Of a stretch of 64,000 nucleotides of DNA, positions 8,848-16,287 are shown piece by piece. Every line of letters begins with the position of its first letter. Within the stretch, counting starts at the first letter, position 1. A program made the translations under genes and the position numbers. The stretch is from Allocoprobacillus sp002160865 (GTDB taxonomy: Bacteria > Bacillota_I > Bacilli_A > Erysipelotrichales > Coprobacillaceae). The notes beneath the pieces are model-generated. The model had not been told where the DNA came from. It did not search any database and worked only from the letters and a program-made list of their open reading frames with translations. The DNA lies in contig NZ_AP031415.1 in the NCBI RefSeq assembly GCF_042850985.1, positions 62,001 to 126,000 of the forward strand, in the 5' to 3' direction.

Positions 8848-9069
8848 ATGGTTTTAAATATTTTACTAGTTTTAGTTTCAATTGCTCTTATTGTTGTATG
8901 CCTATTACAAAGTGGAAAATCTGATGGTGTTGTGAATGCTTTGACTGGTCAAAGTTCTAACCTGTTTGCTCATCAAAAAGAAAGAGGAGCTGATTTGGTT
9001 TTAACACGTATTACTGTTGGACTTGCAATTGCATTTTTTGTTCTTGCAATCTTAATTAGAATGGGTTAA
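8848..9069 (+). CDS. secG: Preprotein translocase subunit SecG
   Basis: The protein has 73 residues and two membrane segments (about 3-20 and 52-70). Between them is the conserved cytoplasmic loop LLQSGKSDGVVNALTGQSS. It joins SecYE and helps SecA-driven export. AAAGGAGG precedes the ATG. Its place ahead of rnr, smpB and ssrA is the standard Bacillota order. Confidence 0.93.
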   Translation: MVLNILLVLVSIALIVVCLLQSGKSDGVVNALTGQSSNLFAHQKERGADLVLTRITVGLAIAFFVLAILIRMG

Positions 9070-9074
9070 TCATT

Positions 9075-9101
9075 AGGGCACTTTGATGTGTCCTCTTTTT
9101 A
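9075..9101 (+). terminator. Terminator after secG
   Basis: AGGGCAC (9075-9081) pairs with GTGTCCT (9088-9094), with one G-U pair, followed by CTTTTT. It may be partial, since rnr follows within 35 bases. Confidence 0.7.
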
Positions 9102-9134
9102 TTAATTGGATAAACTAAAAGTGAGGTGATTAAG

Positions 9135-11342
9135 ATGAAGGAAGAAATATTGAATTTATTGGCTGATCGTAGTTATACAAGAAGAAAGATTCAAGAATTA
9201 GCAGAATACTTTCATATGACCGATACTCAAGATTATGTTTCGTTTATTAAATTAATAAATGAGATGGAAAATGAAGGACTGATTATCAGAAGTCGTATTA
9301 ATGATTATTATTTGATTAATCAACTTCAATATTATAAAGGTGTTTTAGAATTAAATAAACGTGGTTTTGGGTTTGTAAAAGTAGATGAAGAACGTGAATT
9401 TTATATTCATGATACGAATATGAAAGATGCTTTAAATCATGATGTTGTTTTGATTGAAAAAGTCAAATCACATGGAAATCGTGAAGAAGGGCGTGTTGTT
9501 CGTGTTCTTCGACGTGGACAAATAAGATATGTTGGGGAAGTCAAAAGAGGGCGTAAAGAATATATTATCAAAACAGATGATCCTAAATTTGATAAACCAA
9601 TTATTGTGGATATGGCTCATGCACATGGAGCTATGCCAGGGCATAAGGTTGTTGTAGAGATAAAAGCTTTTAAACCTCAGATTAAAGGGGATATTGTTAA
9701 AATTATAGGGCATCGTAATGATCCGGGTGTTGATATTTTATCTATCGTTCATGCTCATGATGTAGATATTGAATTTCCTAAGGAAGTTTACGAACAAATT
9801 GAAAATATATCAGATGAAATTGATCCAAGTGATATAGAAAATCGTGTAGATTTAAGAAATGAATTGATTGTGACTATTGATGGTGACGACGCTAAAGATT
9901 TGGATGATGCGATTTCGTTAAAAAAATTGGATAATGGTCATTATCAATTAGGTGTCCATATTGCTGATGTGTCTTATTATGTGACAGAGGGTTCGCCTTT
10001 AGATAAGGAAGCTATTAAAAGAGGAACATCTATTTATTTAGTTGACCGTGTTATTCCTATGTTACCACATAAACTATCTAATGGTATTTGTTCACTGAAT
10101 CCAAATACTGACCGTTATACAATCAGTTGTATTATGGAAATAGATAAGCATGGAGAAGTTGTTAATCATGAAATTGTTCCATCTGTTATTCATTCTTCTT
10201 ATCGTATGACATATAATAATGTGAATAAGATATTAGATGGTAATCAGGATTTACAAAAAGAATATGCACCAGCAATTCCTTTATTCTTTTTAATGCAGGA
10301 GCTGGCAACTTTGCTAAGAAAAGTGCGTGATGAACGTGGAGCTATCGATTTTGATGTTGATGAAGCAAAAGTTATAGTGGATAAAACAGGGGAGCCTACT
10401 GATGTTGTTTTGAGAAAACGTGGTGCTTCTGATAAGATTATTGAAGAATTTATGCTGAAAGCTAATGAAACAGTAGCACAACATTTTAAATGGATGGATT
10501 TACCTTTTATTTATCGTGTGCATGAACAGCCAAAAGTTAAGAAACTGCAACAGTTTGTATCTATTGTCAAACCTTTGGGCTATACTATTAAAGGTTCTCT
10601 GGAACATGTTTTTCCTAAAGAATTGAATATGATTATTAATGCTTCTAAGGGAACGGATGAACATGTTATTGTTTCGACATTGTTATTAAGATGTATGCAA
10701 AAAGCAAGATATGATGCACAGTGTTTAGGACATTTTGGTTTGGCAGATGAATATTATACACATTTTACTTCACCTATTAGACGTTATCCAGATTTGTTAG
10801 GACATCGTTTGATGCGTACTTTCTTGTTTCAACATAATTATCAAAAGACTGCTCATTTTGAAGAAGTGATTCCTGAATTGGCAGAACAGTCTTCTTTTAG
10901 AGAAAAAGAAGCTGTTGACATTGAACGTGAAGTGAATGATATGAAAATGGCAGAGTATATGTCTAAGCATATTGGGGAAGAATTTGAGGGAATGATTTCT
11001 TCTATTACTTCATTTGGATTCTTTGTTGAATTACCTAACACAATAGATGGTTTAGTACATATTACTGATTTAACAGATGATTATTATCATTATAATGAGG
11101 AACAGATGACTTTGATAGGAGAAAGAACGGGTAAAACTTTTAAAATTTCTGATAAGGTCAAAGTTAAAGTTGTTGCCTGTGATAAAAAAGAGCGTACAAT
11201 TGATTTTGAAGTTGTGGGAATGGAATCAAGAAAGAAAAAAACAAAAATAGTTAAAATTAATGATAGAAAAGTAAAGACAAAACGTACAAAAAAGGGTAAA
11301 ATAAATAAGTCTAATCATAGAAGAACAAGAAGACGAAGATAA
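9135..11342 (+). CDS. rnr: Ribonuclease R
   Basis: The protein has 735 residues, a normal length. It has an N-terminal winged helix (1-65), cold-shock-type OB domains (about 70-220), the RNB catalytic domain with the Asp cluster IDGDDAKDLDDAISL (near 245-260), and an S1 domain (near 615-695). A very basic tail ends in RRTRRRR. The enzyme is a 3'-5' exoribonuclease for structured RNA and works with tmRNA-SmpB in degrading faulty messages, which fits the next two genes. I choose ATG 9135, 6 bases after GAGGTG, rather than the GTG at 9126, which lies inside that site. Confidence 0.95.
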   Translation: MKEEILNLLADRSYTRRKIQELAEYFHMTDTQDYVSFIKLINEMENEGLIIRSRINDYYLINQLQYYKGVLELNKRGFGFVKVDEEREFYIHDTNMKDALNHDVVLIEKVKSHGNREEGRVVRVLRRGQIRYVGEVKRGRKEYIIKTDDPKFDKPIIVDMAHAHGAMPGHKVVVEIKAFKPQIKGDIVKIIGHRNDPGVDILSIVHAHDVDIEFPKEVYEQIENISDEIDPSDIENRVDLRNELIVTIDGDDAKDLDDAISLKKLDNGHYQLGVHIADVSYYVTEGSPLDKEAIKRGTSIYLVDRVIPMLPHKLSNGICSLNPNTDRYTISCIMEIDKHGEVVNHEIVPSVIHSSYRMTYNNVNKILDGNQDLQKEYAPAIPLFFLMQELATLLRKVRDERGAIDFDVDEAKVIVDKTGEPTDVVLRKRGASDKIIEEFMLKANETVAQHFKWMDLPFIYRVHEQPKVKKLQQFVSIVKPLGYTIKGSLEHVFPKELNMIINASKGTDEHVIVSTLLLRCMQKARYDAQCLGHFGLADEYYTHFTSPIRRYPDLLGHRLMRTFLFQHNYQKTAHFEEVIPELAEQSSFREKEAVDIEREVNDMKMAEYMSKHIGEEFEGMISSITSFGFFVELPNTIDGLVHITDLTDDYYHYNEEQMTLIGERTGKTFKISDKVKVKVVACDKKERTIDFEVVGMESRKKKTKIVKINDRKVKTKRTKKGKINKSNHRRTRRRR

Positions 11343-11357
11343 AAGGAGGCGATATGC

Positions 11358-11804
11358 ATGAAGATTGTGACTCAAAATAAAAAAGCTTTTCATGATTACT
11401 TTATTTTAGAAACTTATGAAGCGGGAATAGAGTTAAAAGGGACAGAAATTAAATCTGTGCGTAAAGGTCATGTGAATTTAAAAGATGCTTTTATTCGTTT
11501 TAAAAATGATGAAGCATTTATTGAAAATATGCATATCGCTCCTTATGAACAAGGGAATATCTTTAACCATGAACCACTTCGTAATAGAAAATTGTTACTT
11601 CATAAAAAGCAGATTAAGAAATTACAAAAAGAAGTGAAAGAAAATGGGTTAACAGTTGTTCCGACAAAATTATATTTTAACACCTCTAAGCTTAAGGCAG
11701 AAATTGCTTTAGCTCGAGGAAAGAAGTTGTATGATAAACGTCAAGATTTAAAAGCTAAAGATGCAAAAAGAGATATGGAAAGAGCATTGAAAAATGCTTA
11801 TTAA
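11358..11804 (+). CDS. smpB: SsrA-binding protein SmpB
   Basis: The protein has 148 residues. It carries the family motifs AFHDYFILETYEAGIEL, GTEIKSVRKG and HEPLRNRKLLLHK, and a basic C-terminal tail. SmpB carries tmRNA into stalled ribosomes. AAAGGAGG precedes the ATG, and ssrA begins 2 bases after the stop. Confidence 0.95.
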   Translation: MKIVTQNKKAFHDYFILETYEAGIELKGTEIKSVRKGHVNLKDAFIRFKNDEAFIENMHIAPYEQGNIFNHEPLRNRKLLLHKKQIKKLQKEVKENGLTVVPTKLYFNTSKLKAEIALARGKKLYDKRQDLKAKDAKRDMERALKNAY

Positions 11805-11805
11805 T

Positions 11806-12160
11806 GGGGGCGTCTTGGATTCGACAGGGGTCAGTTTGAATGAAATTGCAGCCGTGGGCATACGTTAATTGCAAACAAAAAATATCTGGAAACAGACAAC
11901 AATTATCTTTCGCTTGCTAGTCGACGTTAGACTTTAGCGAATATCAGCCTATAGCATACCTATGGCTATAGAACTGGTAACATATCTTATAGGTTAAGGG
12001 TATAAAGCGTCTGGATTTATATCACGAAAATGTACAGAATCGCTAAGTGAAAGACTGCTTGTGGATTGTAGCTTAGTTAAATTCATTCGACAAGATAAGC
12101 TGTAGAAGTTTCATATGGGACGGCTTTTGGACGCGGGTTCGATTCCCGCCGCCTCCACCA
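11806..12160 (+). ncRNA. ssrA: Transfer-messenger RNA (tmRNA)
   Basis: The 5' end GGGGGCGTCTTGGATTCGAC and the 3' end (GGTTCGATTCCCGCC, then GCCTCCACCA) form the alanine-tRNA-like part. The acceptor stem GGGGGCG pairs with CGCCTCC, with one G-U. The likely resume codon is GCA at 11871-11873, in the usual place after the first pseudoknot. The frame reads ANKKYLETDNNYLSLASRR and stops at TAG 11928-11930, inside the helix TTCGCT/AGCGAA. The tag end differs from the usual LAA. The last bases also serve as the left attachment site of the element that follows. Confidence 0.95.
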
Positions 12161-12163
12161 AAT
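12150..12163 (+). repeat. attL: left copy of the 14-bp attachment core
   Basis: CGCCTCCACCAAAT here includes the ssrA CCA end and recurs exactly at 28591-28604. Sequences on either side differ, which defines the exchange region. Confidence 0.88.
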
Positions 12164-12171
12164 AGTAAATG

Positions 12172-12206
12172 ACACTGATTTTATCAGTGTTTTTTTTATT
12201 TTTTTT
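12172..12206 (+). terminator. Terminator serving ssrA, carried by the element
   Basis: ACACTGAT (12172-12179) and ATCAGTGT (12183-12190) form a perfect stem followed by a long T run. It lies just inside the element's left end and so replaces the terminator displaced by integration. Confidence 0.85.
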
Positions 12207-12210
12207 GTAT

Positions 12211-12232
12211 TGTGCTAACGATTTGCTAACGA
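12211..12232 (+). repeat. Left integrase arm-type site pair
   Basis: GCTAACGA occurs twice in the same direction here (12213-12220 plus one base, and 12225-12232). The same octamer occurs twice at the other end of the element (28451-28471), next to the integrase gene. Paired direct repeats inside both ends are typical binding sites for the N-terminal arm-binding domain of Tn916-like integrases. Confidence 0.65.
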
Positions 12233-12513
12233 GTTATAAAAAAGGAAATAGCAAAAATTTATTTAATAGAGAAATTAGTATTCAAAAATTAGAGAATAAT
12301 AGTTTAGAGATTATAGGATTATTTTTGAAAAGTAATATGTTAGCTTTCAAGATCAATTTTTTAGATATTTTAAATTTTTATCGCAATAGTTAAAATGTGG
12401 AGAATATAATAATAAATTTTTATAGGTCATTTTATTATTGAGTTTTAAGCAAATGAACTTTAGAAAGATGTTTCTATGAATATTTTTGATTTTATAAATA
12501 TAAGTTAAAAAAC
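12233..12513. other. AT-rich stretch without recognised genes
   Basis: I see no convincing gene here. A 74-codon open frame from 12169 starts inside the terminator hairpin, has no ribosome binding site and is probably chance. Confidence 0.5.
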
Positions 12514-12544
12514 TTGACAAAAATACATGGGGGGGGGGTATACT
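12514..12544 (+). promoter_or_regulatory. Promoter with a 10-G tract in its spacer
   Basis: TTGACA (12514-12519) and TATACT (12539-12544) are near-consensus but separated by 19 bases, of which the last ten (12529-12538) are all G. Such a tract in 30 percent GC DNA is striking. Slippage by two bases would give the ideal 17-base spacer, so expression of the TM2/DUF2752 genes could vary by phase. Confidence 0.7.
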
Positions 12545-12569
12545 CATAATAAGAGAGGGGAGAACTATT

Positions 12570-12905
12570 ATGGATAAGCAAAAAATAGATTTATATCTTA
12601 CAACTAACGCTAAATATTTTGAGCCAAGTGCAATTCCAATCATTAGACAAAAATTGGAAAAAACTGATGACACAACATTTTTATCGTTACAAGCTACTGA
12701 TTTAAAAGATCCTACAACTATGCTATTATTCTCATTATTTTTAGGTGCTTTTGGGGTTGATAGATTCATGTTGGGCGATACAGGTATGGGTATTTTAAAA
12801 TTATTGACTTTAGGATGTTGTGGAATTATGACAATAATCGATTGGTTTACAATTATTAAAAAGACTAGACAACATAATCTTGCAAAAATTTCTATGATTA
12901 TTTAA
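12570..12905 (+). CDS. TM2 domain-containing membrane protein
   Basis: The protein has 111 residues. About 45 polar N-terminal residues are followed by the TM2 domain, two membrane helices with the motif FLGAFGVDRFMLGDTGMGI and the turn GCCGIMTIIDW. Function of the family in bacteria is not established. GAGAGGGGAG precedes the ATG. It is followed after 4 bases by a DUF2752 gene, a common pairing in Bacillota. Both lie downstream of the G-tract promoter at the left edge of the element. Confidence 0.85.
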   Translation: MDKQKIDLYLTTNAKYFEPSAIPIIRQKLEKTDDTTFLSLQATDLKDPTTMLLFSLFLGAFGVDRFMLGDTGMGILKLLTLGCCGIMTIIDWFTIIKKTRQHNLAKISMII

Positions 12906-12909
12906 CTAG

Positions 12910-13269
12910 ATGAAAAAAAATTTTTTTACTGAAATTTTTTCGTTATTGGGCTTAGCTTTATTTTTTCATTTTTTGGAAATAAGGATATGTCCCTTTTTTT
13001 CTATTTTTGGGATACCATGTCCTGGTTGTGGGTTAACTAGAGCAACTATTTTATTTTTGCAAGGAAAAATTATGATGTCTTTACATTACAATTTGTTAGC
13101 TATACCTATAATTATATCATGTGGAATATATTCAATATTACTTTTTTTTGAAAAAGAGAAATACGTTGAAATGATAATAACAAAATATAAAAATGTTTTA
13201 ATAATTTTTGCGATATTAATATTTATTATAGTTGAAATAATTAATATTAATAATTATTTATTATATTAG
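12910..13269 (+). CDS. DUF2752 family membrane protein
   Basis: The protein has 119 residues and three hydrophobic segments. The family signature CPFFSIFGIPCPGCGLTRA is seen at about residues 27-45, with its conserved Cys residues. The function is unknown; the cysteines suggest a metal or redox role in the membrane. It follows the TM2 gene closely and is probably co-transcribed. Confidence 0.85.
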   Translation: MKKNFFTEIFSLLGLALFFHFLEIRICPFFSIFGIPCPGCGLTRATILFLQGKIMMSLHYNLLAIPIIISCGIYSILLFFEKEKYVEMIITKYKNVLIIFAILIFIIVEIININNYLLY

Positions 13270-13277
13270 GAGGAAAA

Positions 13278-13436
13278 ATGGAAATATATGTATGTGTAGT
13301 TATAATATTATTGATTTATGGGTATATATCATATAAACTTCTTTGTGATATAGTAAATTTGAAGAAAAGTATTATTCAAGTAAAAAAAAGATATCGTTCT
13401 TTGAAGTTTTCATATCAAAGATTAAAGAAAAAATAA
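13278..13436 (+). CDS. Small single-span membrane protein
   Basis: This 52-codon frame has a strong AGGAGG 5 bases before its ATG. The product begins with one hydrophobic helix (residues 3-22) and ends in a strongly basic, Lys- and Arg-rich tail. It sits 8 bases after the DUF2752 gene and may be its third partner. I recognise no family. The ribosome binding site is the main evidence. Confidence 0.5.
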   Translation: MEIYVCVVIILLIYGYISYKLLCDIVNLKKSIIQVKKRYRSLKFSYQRLKKK

Positions 13437-13609
13437 ATGTTTTAAAAGAAAATCCTAGATTATATCCAGTTATTCATAACAATGATATTGTAAGGTCGTT
13501 TTATATACGTTCACTAGCTTTTTCGTATATTATAGATGATAATAATAAACTAATAACAATTACTGAAGCTGTATTTATTAAATCATCATTAAAATTGAAA
13601 GTAAAATAA
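13349..13609 (+). pseudogene. RelE/ParE-like toxin remnant
   Basis: This frame runs open from just after a TGA at 13346-13348 to TAA 13607-13609 but contains no ATG, GTG or TTG before its conserved part. The 86 codons resemble the C-terminal two thirds of RelE/ParE-family toxins, with KENPRLYPVIHNNDIVRSFY, LAFSYIIDDNNKLITI and the ending AVFIKSS. No antitoxin frame is visible upstream. It overlaps the small membrane-protein frame in another phase. I read it as a decayed toxin. Confidence 0.4.
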
Positions 13610-13615
13610 TATGTT

Positions 13616-13645
13616 AGGGGTTGTTTTTCAACTCCTTTTATTTTT
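13616..13645 (+). terminator. Terminator
   Basis: AGGGGTTG (13616-13623) pairs with CAACTCCT (13629-13636), with one G-U, followed by T-rich sequence. It closes the TM2/DUF2752 unit. Confidence 0.7.
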
Positions 13646-13715
13646 TCTTTTTTATATTTAAAAATCAGTAAATATAAAAATATATCATTATTAACATCAA
13701 GATAATAGTATGTGA

Positions 13716-13765
13716 ATATATCTGTATATATTGATATATGTACGGACAAAAATGCATACTAGAGA
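13716..13765. other. Candidate oriT region upstream of the mobilization genes
   Basis: ATATATC (13716-13722) and GATATAT (13733-13739) form an inverted repeat, followed by a more mixed sequence (GTACGGACAAAAATGCATAC) and then the RHH and relaxase genes. Transfer origins of small mobilizable elements often look like this and lie here, but the nick site cannot be named. Confidence 0.3.
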
Positions 13766-13787
13766 TAAGATGTGAAGGAGATGTAAT

Positions 13788-14063
13788 ATGATGAAAAAAG
13801 AAAGAATTGAATTAAGAGTCAGTAAAGAAGAGAAACAGAAAATAATGAGTGATGCATTAGAAAATAATATGAGCATGACTGATTATATATTGAGATGTGT
13901 TATTGCTCAAAGATGCTGTATAAACAATAATGGTATAAAATTAGATAACACAAAAGATATTATCGAATGCATAATGGACCTTGATGATATTGCTAGTGAA
14001 AAAAATGATGAACGATCAAGACGATTTTTGAAAAGATTGGGGGATTTAGAATGTCTATTATAA
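13788..14063 (+). CDS. RHH-type mobilization accessory protein (MobC-like)
   Basis: The protein has 91 residues. The N-terminal KERIELRVSKEEKQKIMSDA and the following SMTDYILRCV fit the ribbon-helix-helix/MobC class, which binds the transfer origin and helps the relaxase. GGAGATG precedes the ATG pair at 13788. It overlaps the relaxase start by 13 bases, consistent with coupled synthesis of a relaxosome. Confidence 0.65.
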   Translation: MMKKERIELRVSKEEKQKIMSDALENNMSMTDYILRCVIAQRCCINNNGIKLDNTKDIIECIMDLDDIASEKNDERSRRFLKRLGDLECLL

Positions 14064-14566
14064 TTGTGATGAATAAGCCCTATCGTGATAAAATGGCTGT
14101 CAATGATGTTATTAATTACATGATAGAAGGAACACCTAGTAGTGTAAAGGATTATATGCTAAATAAGGATTTTATGTGTAATGGAGTAAATTCTTTATCG
14201 TTACAAACGATAGTCAATTCATTTGAAATGGATAAAAGACGATATGGCAAGGTTGAAGGGAAACAGCTACATCATTTTGTTTTATCAATATATAAGAAGA
14301 ATTATTATCATATTAAAGACAAGACAAAATGGGTGTATTTATTAAGTGAGGAAGTAGGATATTACTTAAGACAAATGGGATTTAGAAATGTATCAAGTAT
14401 TCATGTGAAAGAGGATGGAAATGTCCATATTCATTTTGCAGTTAATTCAGTTAATGGGTTTACAGGAAAAAAACTATCTAATGAAAAAACATTCTATAAT
14501 AATCTTTTACACTTTTTAAGAGAGAACTTTAATATACTTAAATGGGAAGGAGTACGATTCTCATGA
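14051..14566 (+). CDS. Small relaxase (mobilization nuclease domain protein)
   Basis: The protein has 171 residues, much shorter than classical Mob relaxases but containing the nuclease core. It has LHHFVLSIYK near residue 75 and the metal-binding HIHFAVNSVNGFTGKKL motif near 125, preceded by the family's acidic KEDGN. The catalytic Tyr is probably among the N-terminal ones (Y12 or Y23). It would nick the transfer origin. A later ATG at 14069 is possible. The next gene's ATG overlaps its stop in an ATGA. Confidence 0.7.
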   Translation: MSIIIVMNKPYRDKMAVNDVINYMIEGTPSSVKDYMLNKDFMCNGVNSLSLQTIVNSFEMDKRRYGKVEGKQLHHFVLSIYKKNYYHIKDKTKWVYLLSEEVGYYLRQMGFRNVSSIHVKEDGNVHIHFAVNSVNGFTGKKLSNEKTFYNNLLHFLRENFNILKWEGVRFS

Positions 14567-14733
14567 TAAATGAGCAATTATTAACAGTTGATGAAATAGC
14601 TTTTATATTAAATGTATCTACACAAACAGTTAGAAAGCTTATAAAGAAGAAACAATTGATTGCTATTAAAGTTGGAAAGAATTATAGAATTTCATGGGAT
14701 AATTTAAATGATTATATATCAAGAACGATATAA
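14563..14733 (+). CDS. Excisionase-family helix-turn-helix protein
   Basis: The protein has 56 residues and is almost entirely a MerR/Xis-like winged HTH: LTVDEIAFILNVSTQTVRKL followed by GKNYRISWDNLNDYI. I choose ATG 14563, which overlaps the relaxase stop and follows GAAGGAG. Such proteins bend DNA in excision or regulate small operons. Its place behind the relaxase suggests it regulates transfer. Confidence 0.75.
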   Translation: MINEQLLTVDEIAFILNVSTQTVRKLIKKKQLIAIKVGKNYRISWDNLNDYISRTI

Positions 14734-14821
14734 AAAACGCTGTATAATTACAAATGTAATTATAATATTCTTCAATTATATATTATATCTATGAATATAA
14801 AATTGAAGGAGGTAATAAGCA

Positions 14822-15103
14822 ATGAGTGAACTTTATATTCAAAACGTTATTCGCAGTCTTAAACAATTAGAGATTGCAAAGGAAAAAATTGATAAAGAAA
14901 TTAAGGAACATGAAAGTGAAATCAAGAAGTACATGCAGATGTATAATTTAGAAGAACTTCATGGAATGAATGGAGAGAAGGCAATTTATAAGGAGATTCT
15001 TGGTCGAAGATTTGATACCAAGAGTTTCAAACAAAACTTTGCAGAATTGTATTATTCTTATATGAAAGATACAAAAAGCATTAGATTTAAGTTCAGTTAT
15101 TAG
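14822..15103 (+). CDS. Hypothetical coiled-coil protein
   Basis: This 93-residue protein has a strongly charged N-terminal half (residues 5-45, Lys/Glu heptads) likely to form a coiled coil. A conserved-looking MNGEKAIYKEILGRRFDTKSFK segment follows, with an aromatic C-terminus. GGAGG lies before the ATG. I recognise no family. The layout recalls small phage or element proteins of the Gp157 kind, but the match is loose. Confidence 0.55.
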   Translation: MSELYIQNVIRSLKQLEIAKEKIDKEIKEHESEIKKYMQMYNLEELHGMNGEKAIYKEILGRRFDTKSFKQNFAELYYSYMKDTKSIRFKFSY

Positions 15104-15115
15104 GAGGATAATGCA

Positions 15116-15184
15116 ATGGGTAAAATGGTTTTTGCTATACTGACAGCTATTGCTGTCTATATTTTTGAAAGAGATAATGGTTAG
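15116..15184 (+). CDS. Tiny membrane peptide
   Basis: These 22 codons follow AGGAGG by 7 bases and encode one hydrophobic helix (MVFAILTAIAVYIF) with a charged end. The frame ends exactly where a hairpin terminator begins. It could be a real micro-protein or a leader. Only the strong ribosome binding site and position support it. Confidence 0.4.
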   Translation: MGKMVFAILTAIAVYIFERDNG

Positions 15185-15215
15185 GGATTAGCATGAAGCT
15201 AATCCCATTAATTTT
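15184..15215 (+). terminator. Hairpin after the tiny peptide gene
   Basis: GGGATTAGC (15184-15192) and GCTAATCCC (15198-15206) form a perfect 9-bp stem with a 5-base loop. The T tail is short, so termination may be partial. Confidence 0.6.
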
Positions 15216-15238
15216 TATGATGAAAGGAAAATAGAAAA

Positions 15239-15943
15239 ATGAATATAAGAGATTTAGTATTATATTTTGCATTGAAGTATGAAGGTGATTTCAATAGAAT
15301 ATATAATGCACTTTCAAATAAGGAAAAGTTTGATGGAGAAGCATTATGTAAAATGAAGGAACAGTTAGATTGTCAGTATATCAGTATATTTGATGAGGAA
15401 TATCCTTCAGGATTAAGGAAAATCAATTGTCCACCATTTGTGCTTTTCTATAAGGGAAATATTGATTTTTTAGATGAAAAGACACTGTGTTTAATAACAC
15501 CAGAAAGCAATCATTCGACTCAGGAACTATTGAATCAATTTGTTGATGATATGATAGAAGATGATGAATTTGTACTGGTTAAGCCACATAGAAGCTCTTT
15601 GGATGATTATGCAGTTAAGACTATAAAAATTATGGATAGAGGTATTTCATTCTATGGTGATGTTGATAATATAAATACTCTTGTTTTTAGTGAGTATCCT
15701 TATTATGTCGAGCCACCAAAGAAGTATCTTCCTTTTTCGTATAGAATTGTCAGTGGTCTAGCAGATAAAATTGTGATGGCTCAATGCTATGATACAAATG
15801 AAGATATCATGGCACTTGCTTATGCAATTGAGCAGAATAAGGATGTCTATATGATTGGAAATGAGTATGAGCTGTATGATATATTGAATCAACAGAAAAT
15901 CAAGCATATTGAAAACTATGGGGAGCTAGAGTCAGCAGTATGA
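15239..15943 (+). CDS. DprA/Smf-like DNA-processing protein, degenerate
   Basis: The protein has 234 residues. The N-terminal part has the DprA pattern ISIFDEEYPSGLRKINCPPF followed by VLFYKGN. The C-terminal part YRIVSGLADKIVMAQC, then ALAYAIEQNKDVYMIG, matches the end of the DprA Rossmann fold. The central glycine-rich GSR and SGLAxGID motifs are absent, replaced by an unrelated acidic stretch. DprA loads RecA on single-stranded DNA; this form may only bind DNA or a partner. Its stop overlaps the DUF2958 start by 4 bases. Confidence 0.7.
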   Translation: MNIRDLVLYFALKYEGDFNRIYNALSNKEKFDGEALCKMKEQLDCQYISIFDEEYPSGLRKINCPPFVLFYKGNIDFLDEKTLCLITPESNHSTQELLNQFVDDMIEDDEFVLVKPHRSSLDDYAVKTIKIMDRGISFYGDVDNINTLVFSEYPYYVEPPKKYLPFSYRIVSGLADKIVMAQCYDTNEDIMALAYAIEQNKDVYMIGNEYELYDILNQQKIKHIENYGELESAV

Positions 15944-16287
15944 AACTATTGACAAAAGAAATTGAAGAAGAATTATTGAAGTATGGCATTGATGGTCAAA
16001 GAGAACTTGTTTTTCATTCTAAGGTCATTGCTAGGTATTTCAATCCATATGGTGTAGGAACATGGCTCATTACTGGTGGAAAAAGGCTTGTGGATGGGGA
16101 TTGGTTATTATTTGGGTATGTTAGTCTTATATATAATGAATGGGGCTATATATTATTATCTGAACTAGAATCATTGAAATTAGGTAATGAAATTCCCATC
16201 ATAGAAAGAGATAGATATCTAAGAGAAAATACAACTGTTCATGATGAGTGTGTAAGATTAGGTATTAGGGAATTTGAATATGAATGA
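15940..16287 (+). CDS. DUF2958 domain protein
   Basis: The protein has 115 residues matching DUF2958, with the opening KLLTKEIEEELLKYG, the central RYFNPYGVGTWLITGG and the ending LSELESLKLGNEIPIIERD. The family is common on plasmids and conjugative elements and often sits near transfer or antirestriction genes; its activity is unknown. It overlaps the DprA-like gene (4 bases) and the next small gene (8 bases). Confidence 0.8.
   Translation: MKLLTKEIEEELLKYGIDGQRELVFHSKVIARYFNPYGVGTWLITGGKRLVDGDWLLFGYVSLIYNEWGYILLSELESLKLGNEIPIIERDRYLRENTTVHDECVRLGIREFEYE

Noticed and set aside
12169..12393. A 74-codon hydrophobic frame just after attL
   Set aside because: It begins inside the terminator hairpin, has no ribosome binding site and resembles no family.
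13501..13749. Minus-strand frame of 82 codons overlapping the terminator and the possible oriT
   Set aside because: No ribosome binding site, and its sequence is explained by AT-rich intergenic DNA.
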